Shown piece by piece: positions 18,440 to 27,113 of a stretch of 64,000 bases of DNA. The notes beneath the pieces are model-generated. The model ran no database searches. It was not told the DNA's origin and was given only the letters and a program-made list of their open reading frames with translations. Position numbers and translations under genes: made by a program. Positions within the stretch are counted from its first letter, which is position 1; each line of letters starts with the position of its first letter. Source of the stretch: Chryseolinea sp. (GTDB lineage: Bacteria; Bacteroidota; Bacteroidia; Cytophagales; Cyclobacteriaceae). Location: the NCBI GenBank assembly GCA_025923195.1, contig JAICGJ010000002.1:50290-114289 (forward strand). The letters run 5' to 3'.

Positions 18440-19357
18440 ATGAAAAACCGTTTGGATCTAGTGATCGTTATCCCCGTTGGCCCAACTTGTAAAGTTGAGT
18501 TTATTCTGGATACCATTGCCAGCATTGAATTTTACGTTCACAGTGATTATAGAATAATTGTTTCAGATGATTCGCAGAATGCGAATATCAGCGTGAAAAT
18601 AAAACAGCACTATCCGCAGGTTATTGTCAATAGCTATGACCAGAATCACGGTAAGGGGATGGGATTGTATACAACGTTATGTAGTGCCTATCGATATGCT
18701 TTAGATAATTTTGACTTTGATGTCTTATTGAGACTTGATACGGACGCTCTCATAATAGCTCATGATCCTGAACTACCGATTCTGAAATTTTTTAAAAGCA
18801 ATCCCGCGGTCGGCCTAGCCGGCCGATATGTAAAAGGAGTGCATTCTCCTGACGACTTTGACAATGTATGGCATAATGGCGGGCGAGAACATATTGTAGC
18901 GATTGCCAAAATGTTTACTCGCTATTATTTACGCCATCCATTTGTAAATTGGAAAATTCGTAAACTACTGTTTCAAGCAATTCATCAGGGATATGAGTTG
19001 GGTGAATTAGTGTTTGGTGGCTCATATGCGTTTAGTAGGATTGCCCTTGAAAAGTTAAATGAAAACGGATTACTTCCCTGGCATGCTGTTAGGGCTGCTG
19101 ACATGGAGGAAGATCATTTTTTCACCTTATTGGTCGCTTCTGTCGGACTTAAGTTTGGCGATCTTGCAAGTGGCACCCAGCCATTTGCCTGTACATGGCG
19201 AGGACTCCCGGCCAGTCCTGAGGAATTACACCGCGCAAAAAAGAAAATCATTCATTCCACGCGCTTCTGGCAAAATCTGAACGAAGAAGAAATCCGCGAC
19301 TATTTTAGAAGCAAGAGAGTTCCTGCAATGGTACCGGATAGCCTAACAGTAAGCTAA
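18440..19357 (+). CDS. Glycosyltransferase (GT-A fold, family 2-like)
   Basis: Protein of 305 residues from the ATG at 18440; a GTG at 18398 in frame would add 14 residues. The N-terminus LDLVIVIPVGPTCKVEFILD and YRIIVSDDSQNAN match the nucleotide-binding start of a GT-A enzyme, and LLRLDTDALII near residue 105 supplies the DxD metal motif. Further on, VFGGSYAFSRIAL and DMEEDHFFTLLVASVGLKFG resemble the acceptor side with the ED catalytic pair. There are no membrane segments, so it is probably a soluble cytoplasmic enzyme. The acceptor is unknown. It is followed nine bases later by a secreted NTF2-like gene. Confidence 0.78.
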   Translation: MKNRLDLVIVIPVGPTCKVEFILDTIASIEFYVHSDYRIIVSDDSQNANISVKIKQHYPQVIVNSYDQNHGKGMGLYTTLCSAYRYALDNFDFDVLLRLDTDALIIAHDPELPILKFFKSNPAVGLAGRYVKGVHSPDDFDNVWHNGGREHIVAIAKMFTRYYLRHPFVNWKIRKLLFQAIHQGYELGELVFGGSYAFSRIALEKLNENGLLPWHAVRAADMEEDHFFTLLVASVGLKFGDLASGTQPFACTWRGLPASPEELHRAKKKIIHSTRFWQNLNEEEIRDYFRSKRVPAMVPDSLTVS

Positions 19358-19366
19358 TTTTACAGG

Positions 19367-19855
19367 ATGAATTGTGTTATGGCTTGTGAAATGCTGAAGC
19401 GTCATTCCATCCTCAGGCTGATTGTTTTATTCTTATTCTTCACTTCTAATGTAGCGGCGCAACCTCCGACGGATGCGGCGCTAATAAAACTAATCGATGA
19501 AACGAATCGAAAAATTGATAAAGCGGTTGTATCAAAAGATCTCGATTTCTTGAATAAGCATTACGGCGATGACTTTGTTTTTACTCATGGAACTGGTCTG
19601 ATTGACTCAAAAAAGAGCTGGCTGGAGTCCATAAAAAAGAACAAGGGCTACGCTTCACGCGAACACGATTCGACGGTAGTCGAACTGCACGATGATATCG
19701 CCATTATAAGTGGTAAGCTTACCGTGGGACGTCTGGAGCCTGCAAAAGACGGAACCACAAAGTATAGTCTCCGATACGTGCGGGTTTTTGTGTTGCGAAA
19801 AAAGACATGGCAGATGATTTCGCACAGAACGACTTCGGAATGGCATCATGACTAG
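19367..19855 (+). CDS. Secreted NTF2-like (DUF4440) protein
   Basis: Protein of 162 residues with a signal peptide (HSILRLIVLFLFFTSNVAAQ, cleavage likely after AAQ, about residue 32). The mature part is a SnoaL/NTF2-like cone domain: LIDETNRKIDKAVVSKDLDF, YGDDFVFTHGTGLI, HDDIAIISGKLTV and RYVRVFVLRKKTWQMISHRT. Members of DUF4440 include ketosteroid-isomerase-like proteins but most have no known activity. Two ATG codons follow the first at short distance, so the exact start is uncertain. It is nine bases after the glycosyltransferase, in the same direction, and convergent with the methyltransferase gene. Confidence 0.82.
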   Translation: MNCVMACEMLKRHSILRLIVLFLFFTSNVAAQPPTDAALIKLIDETNRKIDKAVVSKDLDFLNKHYGDDFVFTHGTGLIDSKKSWLESIKKNKGYASREHDSTVVELHDDIAIISGKLTVGRLEPAKDGTTKYSLRYVRVFVLRKKTWQMISHRTTSEWHHD

Positions 19856-19895
19856 CCTGAATGTGGAGTTCCTACGGGACAATGGACTCAAAAAT

Positions 19896-21074
19896 TTATT
19901 CCACATAGAGCACTAGACCCTTCAAGTATTCGCCTTCGGGGTGGAAGATAGAAACTGGATGATCTGGTGCCTGCGATAAATGGTGCAGTACCTTTATCTG
20001 ACGGCTTGACTGAATTGCCGCCGATACTACGGTGTCGTAAAAAAGTTTTTTATCCACCACTTGAGAACAGGAAAATGTAAAAATGATTCCCCCCGGCCTG
20101 ATTATTTTCATCGCCTCAGCATTCAGTCGCTGATATCCTTTTACGGCCTGGTGTCTCGCGTCTCGGTGCTTTGCAAAGGCAGGTGGATCAAGCACAATCA
20201 AGTCATAACGATCACGCTTGTCTTTCAGAAATTCAAATACATCCTCCACAAAACATTGATTCTCCAGGGCATTAAAACCATTGAGTTCTATATTTTTCCT
20301 TGTAAGGTCGATGGCTCTTTCGGACGTGTCAACGGAATGGACAAGCGCCGCTTGCGCTGATAATGCATAGATTGAAAACCCCCCAGAGTAACAGAAGGTG
20401 TTAAGTATATCTTTTCCAGATGAAAAAGACGCAAGGAGTTTGCGATTTTCACGCTGATCAAGAAAGAAGCCTGTCTTTTGACCTTCTTCCCAATCCACAA
20501 AAAACTTATTGCCGTTTTCATGCACAAGATGTGGGACGACGCTCATACCATACAAATATTCCTCGGTGTATCCATCCCGACCCTTACCAGGAAGTGTCAT
20601 CTGACTCTTGAAATAAACTGCCTTTAACTCATCGCTAAGCACTTCCCTGAGCGCCTCCGCTATATTCATTCTGTCAAGATACATTCCTACTGAGTGCGCT
20701 TGTACAATAGCTATTCCGTTGTAAAAATCCACGACAAGCCCCGGCAGTCCATCGCCCTCTCCGTGAACAAGCCTAAAAGCATTTGTAGTTTCAGAGGGAA
20801 TATTTGCCATTCTTCGTAACTGCAATGCCTTTTGGATTTTTTTTACCCAAAAATCCGACGCTGGCGCTCCATTGAACGAAAGCATGCGCACGGTAATGCT
20901 TCCCTTTTGGTAATGTCCGCATCCCAGGACCCGCTCTTTAGAATCGCGAACTTCCACCCAACAACCGTCGATGAGATCTCCTTCGATTGCTTGTATTGCA
21001 CCGGAGAAGATCCAAGGATGAAATCGTTCGATGGAATATTCCTTCCCTTTCTTAAGAATGATTTTTCCTCGCAT
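19896..21074 (-). CDS. rlmI: Class I SAM-dependent rRNA (cytosine-5) methyltransferase, RlmI-like
   Basis: Protein of 392 residues from the ATG at 21074; an in-frame TTG five codons upstream is less likely. An N-terminal PUA domain (GKEYSIERFHPWIFSGAIQA, VEVRDSKERVLGCGHY) is followed by a linking EEHD-like region and a Rossmann methyltransferase domain: DILNTFCYSGGFSIYALSAQ (SAM binding), VHSVDTSERAIDLTRKNI, and YDLIVLDPPAFAKHRDARHQ, where DPPAF is the catalytic-site motif. A cysteine in FTFSCSQVV is where RlmI-type enzymes place their catalytic Cys. It probably methylates a 23S rRNA cytosine. Transcribed toward the NTF2-like gene. Confidence 0.9.
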   Translation of the reverse strand: MRGKIILKKGKEYSIERFHPWIFSGAIQAIEGDLIDGCWVEVRDSKERVLGCGHYQKGSITVRMLSFNGAPASDFWVKKIQKALQLRRMANIPSETTNAFRLVHGEGDGLPGLVVDFYNGIAIVQAHSVGMYLDRMNIAEALREVLSDELKAVYFKSQMTLPGKGRDGYTEEYLYGMSVVPHLVHENGNKFFVDWEEGQKTGFFLDQRENRKLLASFSSGKDILNTFCYSGGFSIYALSAQAALVHSVDTSERAIDLTRKNIELNGFNALENQCFVEDVFEFLKDKRDRYDLIVLDPPAFAKHRDARHQAVKGYQRLNAEAMKIIRPGGIIFTFSCSQVVDKKLFYDTVVSAAIQSSRQIKVLHHLSQAPDHPVSIFHPEGEYLKGLVLYVE

Positions 21075-21117
21075 GTAGAAGTAAATCAACAGGTAAAAGT
21101 ATCTAAAAAATGACAGG

Positions 21118-21258
21118 CTAATTCGGGGAGATCGAAAACCAAATGATAATTGCGATAAACGAAAGCAACCAGATAATTAATAAAATGCGCAACCAGCGCA
21201 GCATACGCTTAGCAGATTCTTTCTCCGGGTTAGGATCGGATAAATTTGTCTTTCCCAT
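21118..21258 (-). CDS. Small single-span membrane protein
   Basis: Predicted protein of 46 residues from the ATG at 21258. The first 17 residues are charged (MGKTNLSDPNPEKESAKRML) and the rest is one hydrophobic span (WLRILLIIWLLSFIAIIIWF). The frame is open further upstream but that extension looks non-coding. It sits 43 bases upstream of the methyltransferase gene on the same strand and could share its transcript. No family is recognised; the main support is the clean topology. Confidence 0.4.
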   Translation of the reverse strand: MGKTNLSDPNPEKESAKRMLRWLRILLIIWLLSFIAIIIWFSISPN

Positions 21259-21588
21259 TACTGCGAATACGACGCGTTGACGCGCAAGTTTACCGCAACG
21301 ATTCGTTATCTCTTTAAAAAATTCGATTTCGGCCCATAAATACCTAAATAAGGGTGACAATTATGGCCTCTTTAATACTGGTTTTGTCCACCATCATAAA
21401 ACCATTAAAACAGACTATTGGCCCATTCTGCTGAAATTTTGAACCTAAATCCGAAAGATTTCGTACTTATGTCAGGCGGGCCTTGAGAGAACTTTTTGGA
21501 TCGGATTTTTATACTGACAAAATTTCTTCCATGACGTAGTTGCCCGGTTTTTGCTATTTGGAATATATTGATATTAAATTTATAGACT
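21259..21588. other. 330-base intergenic region upstream of the periplasmic protease
   Basis: This divergent region separates the small membrane protein gene from the protease gene. I see no convincing gene, RNA or terminator. It has AT-rich stretches with approximate -7 elements (TAAATTTA at about 21576) but no perfect match to TAnnTTTG close to the protease start. It probably holds the two divergent promoters. Confidence 0.5.
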
Positions 21589-23070
21589 ATGAAAAGATTC
21601 GGAACACTTTTTTTGGCGGCGGTCCTAGGTAGCGTCAGTACCATTGCCACCTTTCGATGGATAGATAAGGATAACGACAATAGCGTTAAGGTTGAATATC
21701 TTTCAGGTGTACCTGCATCCAAGGTCGCGTATAAAGTTGACGAGAATGGAGATGTGGTGCCGCTGGATTTTACTACTGCTGCGGAGAAAGTCATGCCGGC
21801 CGTTGTACATATTCGCTCTACACAAGAGGGCGGTCGCCGGGAAGAACAAACTCAATATCTTGATCCATTCCGGGATTTCTTTGGCCCTCGTGGACCGCAG
21901 GGCCCAAGTCAGAGCTCGGGCTCAGGAGTGATAATTAATTCTGAAGGCTACATTGTTACAAATAACCACGTCGTTCAGGATGCTGACGTCGTAGAGGTCA
22001 CCTTGTACGACAACCGGAACTATAAAGCTGAAGTCATTGGCATTGATCCTGACACGGATATCGCGGTGATAAAAATTAATCAAAAGGGACTTCCGCACCT
22101 TTCATTTGTTGATTCTGACAAGGCTAAAATTGGCGAGTGGGTTTTAGCAGTGGGTAACCCCTTCAACCTTAATTCAACGGTAACAGCCGGTATCGTTAGT
22201 GCCAAAGGCCGTAACATTAATATTCTTAACAGAAACTCGGAGCAGGGAAGCACCGCGATTGAAAGTTTTATTCAAACCGATGCAGCCATCAACCCTGGAA
22301 ATAGCGGAGGTGCACTTGTTGAACTAAACGGTGGCCTTCTAGGTATCAATACTGCCATAGCAAGTCCGACTGGCGCTTATTCAGGTTACGGCTTTGCTGT
22401 GCCATCAAACATTGTAAGCAAGGTTGTTGAGGATATTGTAAAGTTTGGGGTAGTGCAACGAGGGTGGTTAGGTGTGACCATTGGAAATGTAAACAGCCAG
22501 CTTGCAAAGGAATATGATCTTCAAGTAAGCGAAGGGGCATATATCTCCGGATTTGCTGAGAACAGTTCTGCTAAAGCAGCAGGAATCAAAGAAGGCGACG
22601 TGGTAGTAAAAATTGATGAAACTCCAATCAGAACAAGCGCTGGCCTAATAGAGTACATCAGTCGTCACCGCCCCGGCGACAAGGTTAACATGCAAATAAA
22701 TCGAAAGGGAAAAGAATTGGTGATCCCTGTCGAGCTGAAGAGCCGCGATGGTAAAGTAGGCCCCATCAAACCTGAAGAACGTGATGCCTTTGCAAGCCTG
22801 GGTATAGAATTGGAGGAAGTAGATGCAAAAGTTCTAAAGAAACTAGAACTTCAGAATGGCGTTCGTGTTAAAGAATTGGGCGCTGGCCGACTGGCCAAGT
22901 ACACTGACATCCGCGAAGGCTTTATTATTACGAAAATAAATGATATTGAGATAAAATCGGTAAAAGAGGCTAATGAACTGTTGAAGAAGAAAAAACCAGG
23001 TGAGATGATTATCCTCTCAGGAACGTACGAAGACTTTCCGAGAGAATTCAACTACGCATTCAGAATGTAA
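21589..23070 (+). CDS. degQ: Do-like periplasmic serine protease (DegQ/HtrA)
   Basis: Protein of 493 residues anchored or secreted through residues 4-22 (FGTLFLAAVLGSVSTIATF). The trypsin-like domain has the full triad: His in GYIVTNNHVV, Asp in DPDTDIAVIK and Ser in NPGNSGGALVEL. Two PDZ domains follow (GWLGVTIGNVNSQLAKEYDL onward, and GIELEEVDAKVLKKLELQNG onward). A proline/glycine-rich loop (FFGPRGPQGPSQ) precedes the core, as in DegP LA loops. It degrades or refolds damaged envelope proteins. It stands alone, with a small conserved gene 19 bases downstream. Confidence 0.95.
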   Translation: MKRFGTLFLAAVLGSVSTIATFRWIDKDNDNSVKVEYLSGVPASKVAYKVDENGDVVPLDFTTAAEKVMPAVVHIRSTQEGGRREEQTQYLDPFRDFFGPRGPQGPSQSSGSGVIINSEGYIVTNNHVVQDADVVEVTLYDNRNYKAEVIGIDPDTDIAVIKINQKGLPHLSFVDSDKAKIGEWVLAVGNPFNLNSTVTAGIVSAKGRNINILNRNSEQGSTAIESFIQTDAAINPGNSGGALVELNGGLLGINTAIASPTGAYSGYGFAVPSNIVSKVVEDIVKFGVVQRGWLGVTIGNVNSQLAKEYDLQVSEGAYISGFAENSSAKAAGIKEGDVVVKIDETPIRTSAGLIEYISRHRPGDKVNMQINRKGKELVIPVELKSRDGKVGPIKPEERDAFASLGIELEEVDAKVLKKLELQNGVRVKELGAGRLAKYTDIREGFIITKINDIEIKSVKEANELLKKKKPGEMIILSGTYEDFPREFNYAFRM

Positions 23071-23089
23071 ATACGCTTTAAAAAAATAT

Positions 23090-23263
23090 ATGAGGAGATT
23101 GTTTAGAAAAGGCGAACGTGTTCGCAGCAAGATTGATGGAAAAGTGATGGAGGTTTTGAAGTACATTAAAAACAATTTTGTCGAAGTAAAATGGTTCGAT
23201 CTCGAGTCGAAAGAAATCAGAACCAACAAAATCAAGGAAGAGGAGCTTTCGAAAGCGGCCTAA
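23090..23263 (+). CDS. Small DUF2158/YodC-like protein
   Basis: Predicted protein of 57 residues, shorter than usual gene-finding cut-offs: MRRLFRKGERVRSKIDGKVM, then KNNFVEVKWFDLESKEIRTN, ending in EEELSKAA. The pattern of a KGxxV(R)xK start, a strand, and a V-x-W-F segment with a following charged turn resembles the small DUF2158 (YodC) fold, a single SH3-like barrel. The resemblance is by eye and not certain. It begins 19 bases after the protease stop and is followed ten bases later by a clear terminator, so both genes appear to form one transcript. Function unknown. Confidence 0.7.
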   Translation: MRRLFRKGERVRSKIDGKVMEVLKYIKNNFVEVKWFDLESKEIRTNKIKEEELSKAA

Positions 23264-23272
23264 ATCCAGGTC

Positions 23273-23302
23273 AAGGTTATCTCAGATTTGTGAGATAACC
23301 TT
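23273..23302 (+). terminator. Hairpin after protease and DUF2158-like gene
   Basis: Perfect 12-bp stem AAGGTTATCTCA / TGAGATAACCTT with loop GATTTG, followed by a pyrimidine-rich stretch. It lies ten bases after the small gene stop. Confidence 0.8.
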
Positions 23303-23324
23303 AACCTTCCTTCTTACATATAGC

Positions 23325-23332
23325 TAAATTTG
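23325..23332 (+). promoter_or_regulatory. Bacteroidota -7 element TAAATTTG upstream of ispH
   Basis: Exact match to TAnnTTTG, 25 bases upstream of the proposed ispH start at 23357 and directly after the preceding terminator. No good -33 TTG is visible. Its position fits the longer ispH reading frame with an 18-base leader. Confidence 0.55.
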
Positions 23333-23356
23333 TCCTTAGCGTGATAAAGTATTGTT

Positions 23357-24583
23357 ATCAAAAAGTTTGAAATCCCCCCTTATTACAGGTCATCTTTAAC
23401 CGGAAAGATCAAAGAATACCGCAGGGTAAGCGACTTGCGTAAACAGGACTTTTCTCCTTCTATTTTGGACTTTGGTCCTGTACAATTCTACCTGGCCCGC
23501 CATTTCGGATTTTGTTATGGCGTGGAGAATGCAATTGAAATAAGCTATAAGGCCATTGAGGAAAATCCTCACAGACGCGTTTTTCTTCTCAGTCAGATGA
23601 TTCACAACCAGGAGGTCAATAATGATCTCCAGAGCCGGGGTATTAAATTTATTATGGATACAGACGGCCACCAATACATACCCTGGTCCGATTTAAATCC
23701 TGCAGACGTCGTAATTATACCCGCATTTGGAACCACCGTGGAAATCGAGAGGCTTTTGCTCGATAAGGGTCTTGAAGTACAAAAATATAATACGACATGC
23801 CCTTTTGTAGAGAAAGTCTGGAACCGATCGGAAAAGCTCAGCGTGGATAACTATACGATAATAATTCATGGGAAACCCAATCACGAGGAAACGCGGGCCA
23901 CGTTCTCGCATAGCGCACAAAGGGGGCATTCGTTGGTAATTCGCGATCTGTCTGAAGCGAGATTGGTGGGCGATTTCATTAAGGGGATTAGAACGAAGGA
24001 AGAATTCTTAACAGTATTTGCCGGAAAATATACCAAGGACTTCAATCCTGATGTGGATTTATCGCGAATTGGCGTTGTTAACCAGACAACAATGCTGGCT
24101 ACTGAAACACAGGCAATCGCCGATTACTTAAAAGGAGTGATGATCGAAAAGTATGGCAGCCCTGATCTATCAGCTCACTTTGCGGACACGCGAGACACGC
24201 TGTGTTATGCCACGAATGACAATCAGGATGCTACTTACAGGTTGTTGGAAACGGACGCGGACCTGGCACTAGTGGTTGGCGGATACAACAGCTCAAACAC
24301 GTCGCATATTGTAGAGCTATGCGAAAGACGATTTCCAACCTATTTTATTAACTCTGATGTCGAAATAAAATCCAGGGATGAGATTCATCATTTCAATTTC
24401 CACAAGAAAAAGAAAGTGGTCACAGAGAATTATATCCCTGAAAAGAATCCTGTGAGGATTGTCCTTACCAGCGGTGCGTCCTGCCCTGATACCCTGGTTG
24501 ACCGAGTGCTATTAAAAGTGCGAACGTTTTTTGAAAACCCTAAAACAGTCGAAAAATTGTTGCAGGAATTTGATAGAAATTAG
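23357..24583 (+). CDS. ispH: 4-hydroxy-3-methylbut-2-enyl diphosphate reductase, long form
   Basis: It makes IPP and DMAPP in the last step of the MEP pathway using a [4Fe-4S] cluster. The three cluster cysteines are in GFCYGVENA, TTCPFVEKVW and GASCPDTLVD, and the substrate-binding segment is HGKPNHEETRATFSHS. The first usual start codon is a TTG at 23435, but the frame is open for 26 further codons and encodes KKFEIPPYYRSS and GKIKEYRR, which match the N-terminus of long IspH proteins I know from Bacteroidota (FxxPxxYRS...IKxxR). The aligned initiator is the ATC at 23357, giving 408 residues; ATT at 23351 is an alternative. A -7 element just upstream agrees. A sequence error at the start codon is also possible. 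Confidence 0.9.
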   Translation: MKKFEIPPYYRSSLTGKIKEYRRVSDLRKQDFSPSILDFGPVQFYLARHFGFCYGVENAIEISYKAIEENPHRRVFLLSQMIHNQEVNNDLQSRGIKFIMDTDGHQYIPWSDLNPADVVIIPAFGTTVEIERLLLDKGLEVQKYNTTCPFVEKVWNRSEKLSVDNYTIIIHGKPNHEETRATFSHSAQRGHSLVIRDLSEARLVGDFIKGIRTKEEFLTVFAGKYTKDFNPDVDLSRIGVVNQTTMLATETQAIADYLKGVMIEKYGSPDLSAHFADTRDTLCYATNDNQDATYRLLETDADLALVVGGYNSSNTSHIVELCERRFPTYFINSDVEIKSRDEIHHFNFHKKKKVVTENYIPEKNPVRIVLTSGASCPDTLVDRVLLKVRTFFENPKTVEKLLQEFDRN

Positions 24584-24801
24584 GCTACGGCCTTTTTAGC
24601 GCGGGCTTCCTCTACTTTCTTGCCATTCTTATGTTCACCCAGAATGATCACGTCTTTGGTGTTTTCATATTGTCTGGCTGCTTGCATCATTGCTTCCTTT
24701 GTGTCGCGAATCACAATAATGCCTGATTTAGCGCCTTTATTGCGCAATTCGAGATAAAATCCATCTTTTTTCTTCTTTGGTAATACTGGAGGTCTTCCCA
24801 T
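24580..24801 (-). CDS. Small conserved hypothetical protein
   Basis: Protein of 73 residues beginning MGRPPVLPKKKKDGFYLELR and continuing KGAKSGIIVIRDTKEAMMQA, with a basic alanine-rich tail. The N-terminal proline/lysine stretch and the central beta-hairpin are found in small Bacteroidota proteins of unknown function. Its stop overlaps the ispH stop by four bases in convergent orientation. The basic nature would suit nucleic-acid binding, but this is inference. Confidence 0.7.
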   Translation of the reverse strand: MGRPPVLPKKKKDGFYLELRNKGAKSGIIVIRDTKEAMMQAARQYENTKDVIILGEHKNGKKVEEARAKKAVA

Positions 24802-24836
24802 GATTGTAGTTTGTTTTTAATGAATTGAGAGCCAAT

Positions 24837-24919
24837 TTATTGGCTACATCTCGTAAACCGGAAATCGTGCGATTTAGTTCGAATCGCGCAAGATGGCGAA
24901 ACTTATTGGCTAAACCTCG
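24837..24919. repeat. Pair of 17-base direct repeats, 66 bases apart
   Basis: TTATTGGCTACATCTCG at 24837 recurs as TTATTGGCTAAACCTCG at 24903 with 15 of 17 bases identical. The first copy also forms an inverted repeat AGCCAA/TTGGCT (24830-24845). The pair lies between a small minus-strand gene and the TonB receptor and may be an operator pair. Confidence 0.5.
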
Positions 24920-25032
24920 GAAAAAGTGGACACAGGGTATATTTTTCCTCCAAATAATTTTCCAGCCTACGCCACTAAACGCCTGTTTCTATTGGATTAA
25001 TTTTCATACTTATGTTACCCTTTTGGAGCGTC

Positions 25033-27105
25033 ATGATTAAAAATTGTATCGCAATCGTTTTCTGGTTTTTATCCCTAGGATGTGTGAATGCCCAGAATGC
25101 TGGCTCTGCACAACCTACAGATAGCGCGAAAATTCTGAATGAAGTGGTTATTCAGGCATACGCTTATAATCGGCCCCTTGCAGAAGTGCCCACAGCGGTG
25201 GCGGTCGTCACCCAAAGGGATTTTGAGCGCTTCAGCAATAGCTCGTTTTTGCCCGCAGTGAATACGGTTCCAGGTGTACGAATGGAAGAACGCTCTCCGG
25301 GCAGCTATCGATTCTCCATTCGTGGAAGCTTATTAAGATCACCTTTTGGTGTTCGAAACGTGAAGATGTATTGGAATGGATTACCCCTCACAGATGGAGG
25401 TGGAAATACCTATCTCAACCTGCTGGATTTCAATTCTGTCGGCAGCATGGAAATAATCAAGGGGCCGGGTGGTAGTCTATACGGCGCGGGAACGGGGGGC
25501 GTGGTGCTCCTTCAAAGCCCTGTTTCAACGGAAAACAAACTCGACGCCTACGCGATCTTTGGAAGTTACGGCCTGAGACGATATCAACTTGGTGGTGAAG
25601 TTCATACCATGAAAACCGATGTTAAGCTCCAATATGCTCACCAGGTGTCAGATGGTTATCGGGAACAGACCGCTATGCGCCGCGATGCCTTCAATGTTGA
25701 TTTCAACCTTCGGTTTACTTCTGAACACAAAATTACGGCGTCACTTTTTTATACAGACCTATTTTACGAAACACCAGGTGGTCTTAACAAATCGCAGTAT
25801 GACGCCAACCCTGAGCAGGCAAGGCCGCCAACCTCGACGATCAGGGGTGCCGTCGAGCAGCAGGCTGCGGTCTCAAACAAAACCGGGTATTTGGGAATTG
25901 TGGATGACTACCAATGGAATGAGGCATGGTCAACGCAGACGGGTGTTTACGGATCTTTGACGACATTTGAAAATCCCACTATTCGCAATTACGAAATAAG
26001 GGACGAACACAATTTTGGCGCCCGAACCCAGACGCAATATGTGTTTGAAAGAACCTTGAAAGGAAAGATCACTTTAGGCGGAGAGTATCAATACTTTGAT
26101 TCCCCAATCACCGTGTATGGCAATACTTACGGTGTTCTCGATACCGTACAAACCGATGACAAATTGAAGTCAAGGTTAGTGTTGTTCTTTGCGCAAGCGG
26201 AACTGAATCTCACCCATGATTTTTATCTAACGCTTGGGGCAAGCGCAAATTTCCTAAAATACAAGTTTACTACCTTGTATCCTGGGCCAACCATCAAGCA
26301 AGAACGAACTTTCGATCCTGTACTGGCTCCCAGGATTGCGCTCTTAAAAAAGTTTGGGCCGATTTCCATTTACACCAGTCTCAGCCAAGGCTTTTCGCCT
26401 CCATCACTTGCCGAGGTCAGGCCTTCTGCCGGCACCTATAACAACGATTTGAATTCAGAGCGCGGCCTCAATTATGAGATTGGATTCCGTGGTAGTATTG
26501 CCAAAGGCCAGATCAGATATGATATCGCCGGGTACGATTTCAGACTCGACGAAACAATTGTCATTCAACGGACAGCCGATGGCGCTGAATATTTTGTAAA
26601 TGCGGGTGAAACTTCACAGCGGGGAGTCGAAGCAACAGTTGCATGGAAACCAAATCTGACTTCTGAGCGGCTTAATTTATCGCTCTGGACTAGCTACACT
26701 TATAATCATTACCGTTTTAAGAACTATGAAAATGATGGGAATGATTTTTCAGGAAACAGATTGACTGGGGTAGCGCCGACAATTGTATTGGTGGGGCTTG
26801 ATTTCAGCCTATCCAAATTGTACTTCAACGCAACTGCGAATTACACAGACGCTTTGCCATTAAATGACGCCAACACAGAATATGCATCTGAATACTTTTT
26901 GCTTGGCGCGAGGGTAGGTTACCGTTCGTCAGTCGAACGAAGTCTCCGGTATGAGGTCTTCACCGGTATCGATAATGCGCTGGATAAAAAGTATAGCTTA
27001 GGGAACGACTTAAATGCAGTCGGTGGCAGATATTACAATGCAGCAGCGCCAAGAAATTACTATGTTGGTTTAAAGCTCACTCCTACCTTCGCAAAGAAAA
27101 ACTAA
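25033..27105 (+). CDS. TonB-dependent outer-membrane receptor
   Basis: Protein of 690 residues from the ATG at 25033; another ATG at 25012 adds seven residues. A signal peptide (KNCIAIVFWFLSLGCVNAQ) precedes a plug domain: LNEVVIQAYAYNRPLAEVPT, AVNTVPGVRMEERSPGSYRF, SIRGS and VEIIKGPGGSLYGAG-like text (MEIIKGPGGSLYGAGTGG). The remaining part is a 22-strand barrel ending in NYYVGLKLTPTF. There is no N-terminal carboxypeptidase-like SusC domain, so it resembles siderophore or cobalamin receptors such as FecA more than a SusC. The substrate is unknown. It is followed eight bases later by a fructosamine-kinase gene. Confidence 0.93.
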   Translation: MIKNCIAIVFWFLSLGCVNAQNAGSAQPTDSAKILNEVVIQAYAYNRPLAEVPTAVAVVTQRDFERFSNSSFLPAVNTVPGVRMEERSPGSYRFSIRGSLLRSPFGVRNVKMYWNGLPLTDGGGNTYLNLLDFNSVGSMEIIKGPGGSLYGAGTGGVVLLQSPVSTENKLDAYAIFGSYGLRRYQLGGEVHTMKTDVKLQYAHQVSDGYREQTAMRRDAFNVDFNLRFTSEHKITASLFYTDLFYETPGGLNKSQYDANPEQARPPTSTIRGAVEQQAAVSNKTGYLGIVDDYQWNEAWSTQTGVYGSLTTFENPTIRNYEIRDEHNFGARTQTQYVFERTLKGKITLGGEYQYFDSPITVYGNTYGVLDTVQTDDKLKSRLVLFFAQAELNLTHDFYLTLGASANFLKYKFTTLYPGPTIKQERTFDPVLAPRIALLKKFGPISIYTSLSQGFSPPSLAEVRPSAGTYNNDLNSERGLNYEIGFRGSIAKGQIRYDIAGYDFRLDETIVIQRTADGAEYFVNAGETSQRGVEATVAWKPNLTSERLNLSLWTSYTYNHYRFKNYENDGNDFSGNRLTGVAPTIVLVGLDFSLSKLYFNATANYTDALPLNDANTEYASEYFLLGARVGYRSSVERSLRYEVFTGIDNALDKKYSLGNDLNAVGGRYYNAAAPRNYYVGLKLTPTFAKKN

Positions 27106-27113
27106 AAAAGCGA

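Noticed and set aside
24825..25040. 71-codon plus-strand frame before the TonB receptor
   Set aside because: It overlaps the receptor start in another frame, has no homology, and the two 17-base repeats explain the repeated NLLA pattern in its translation.
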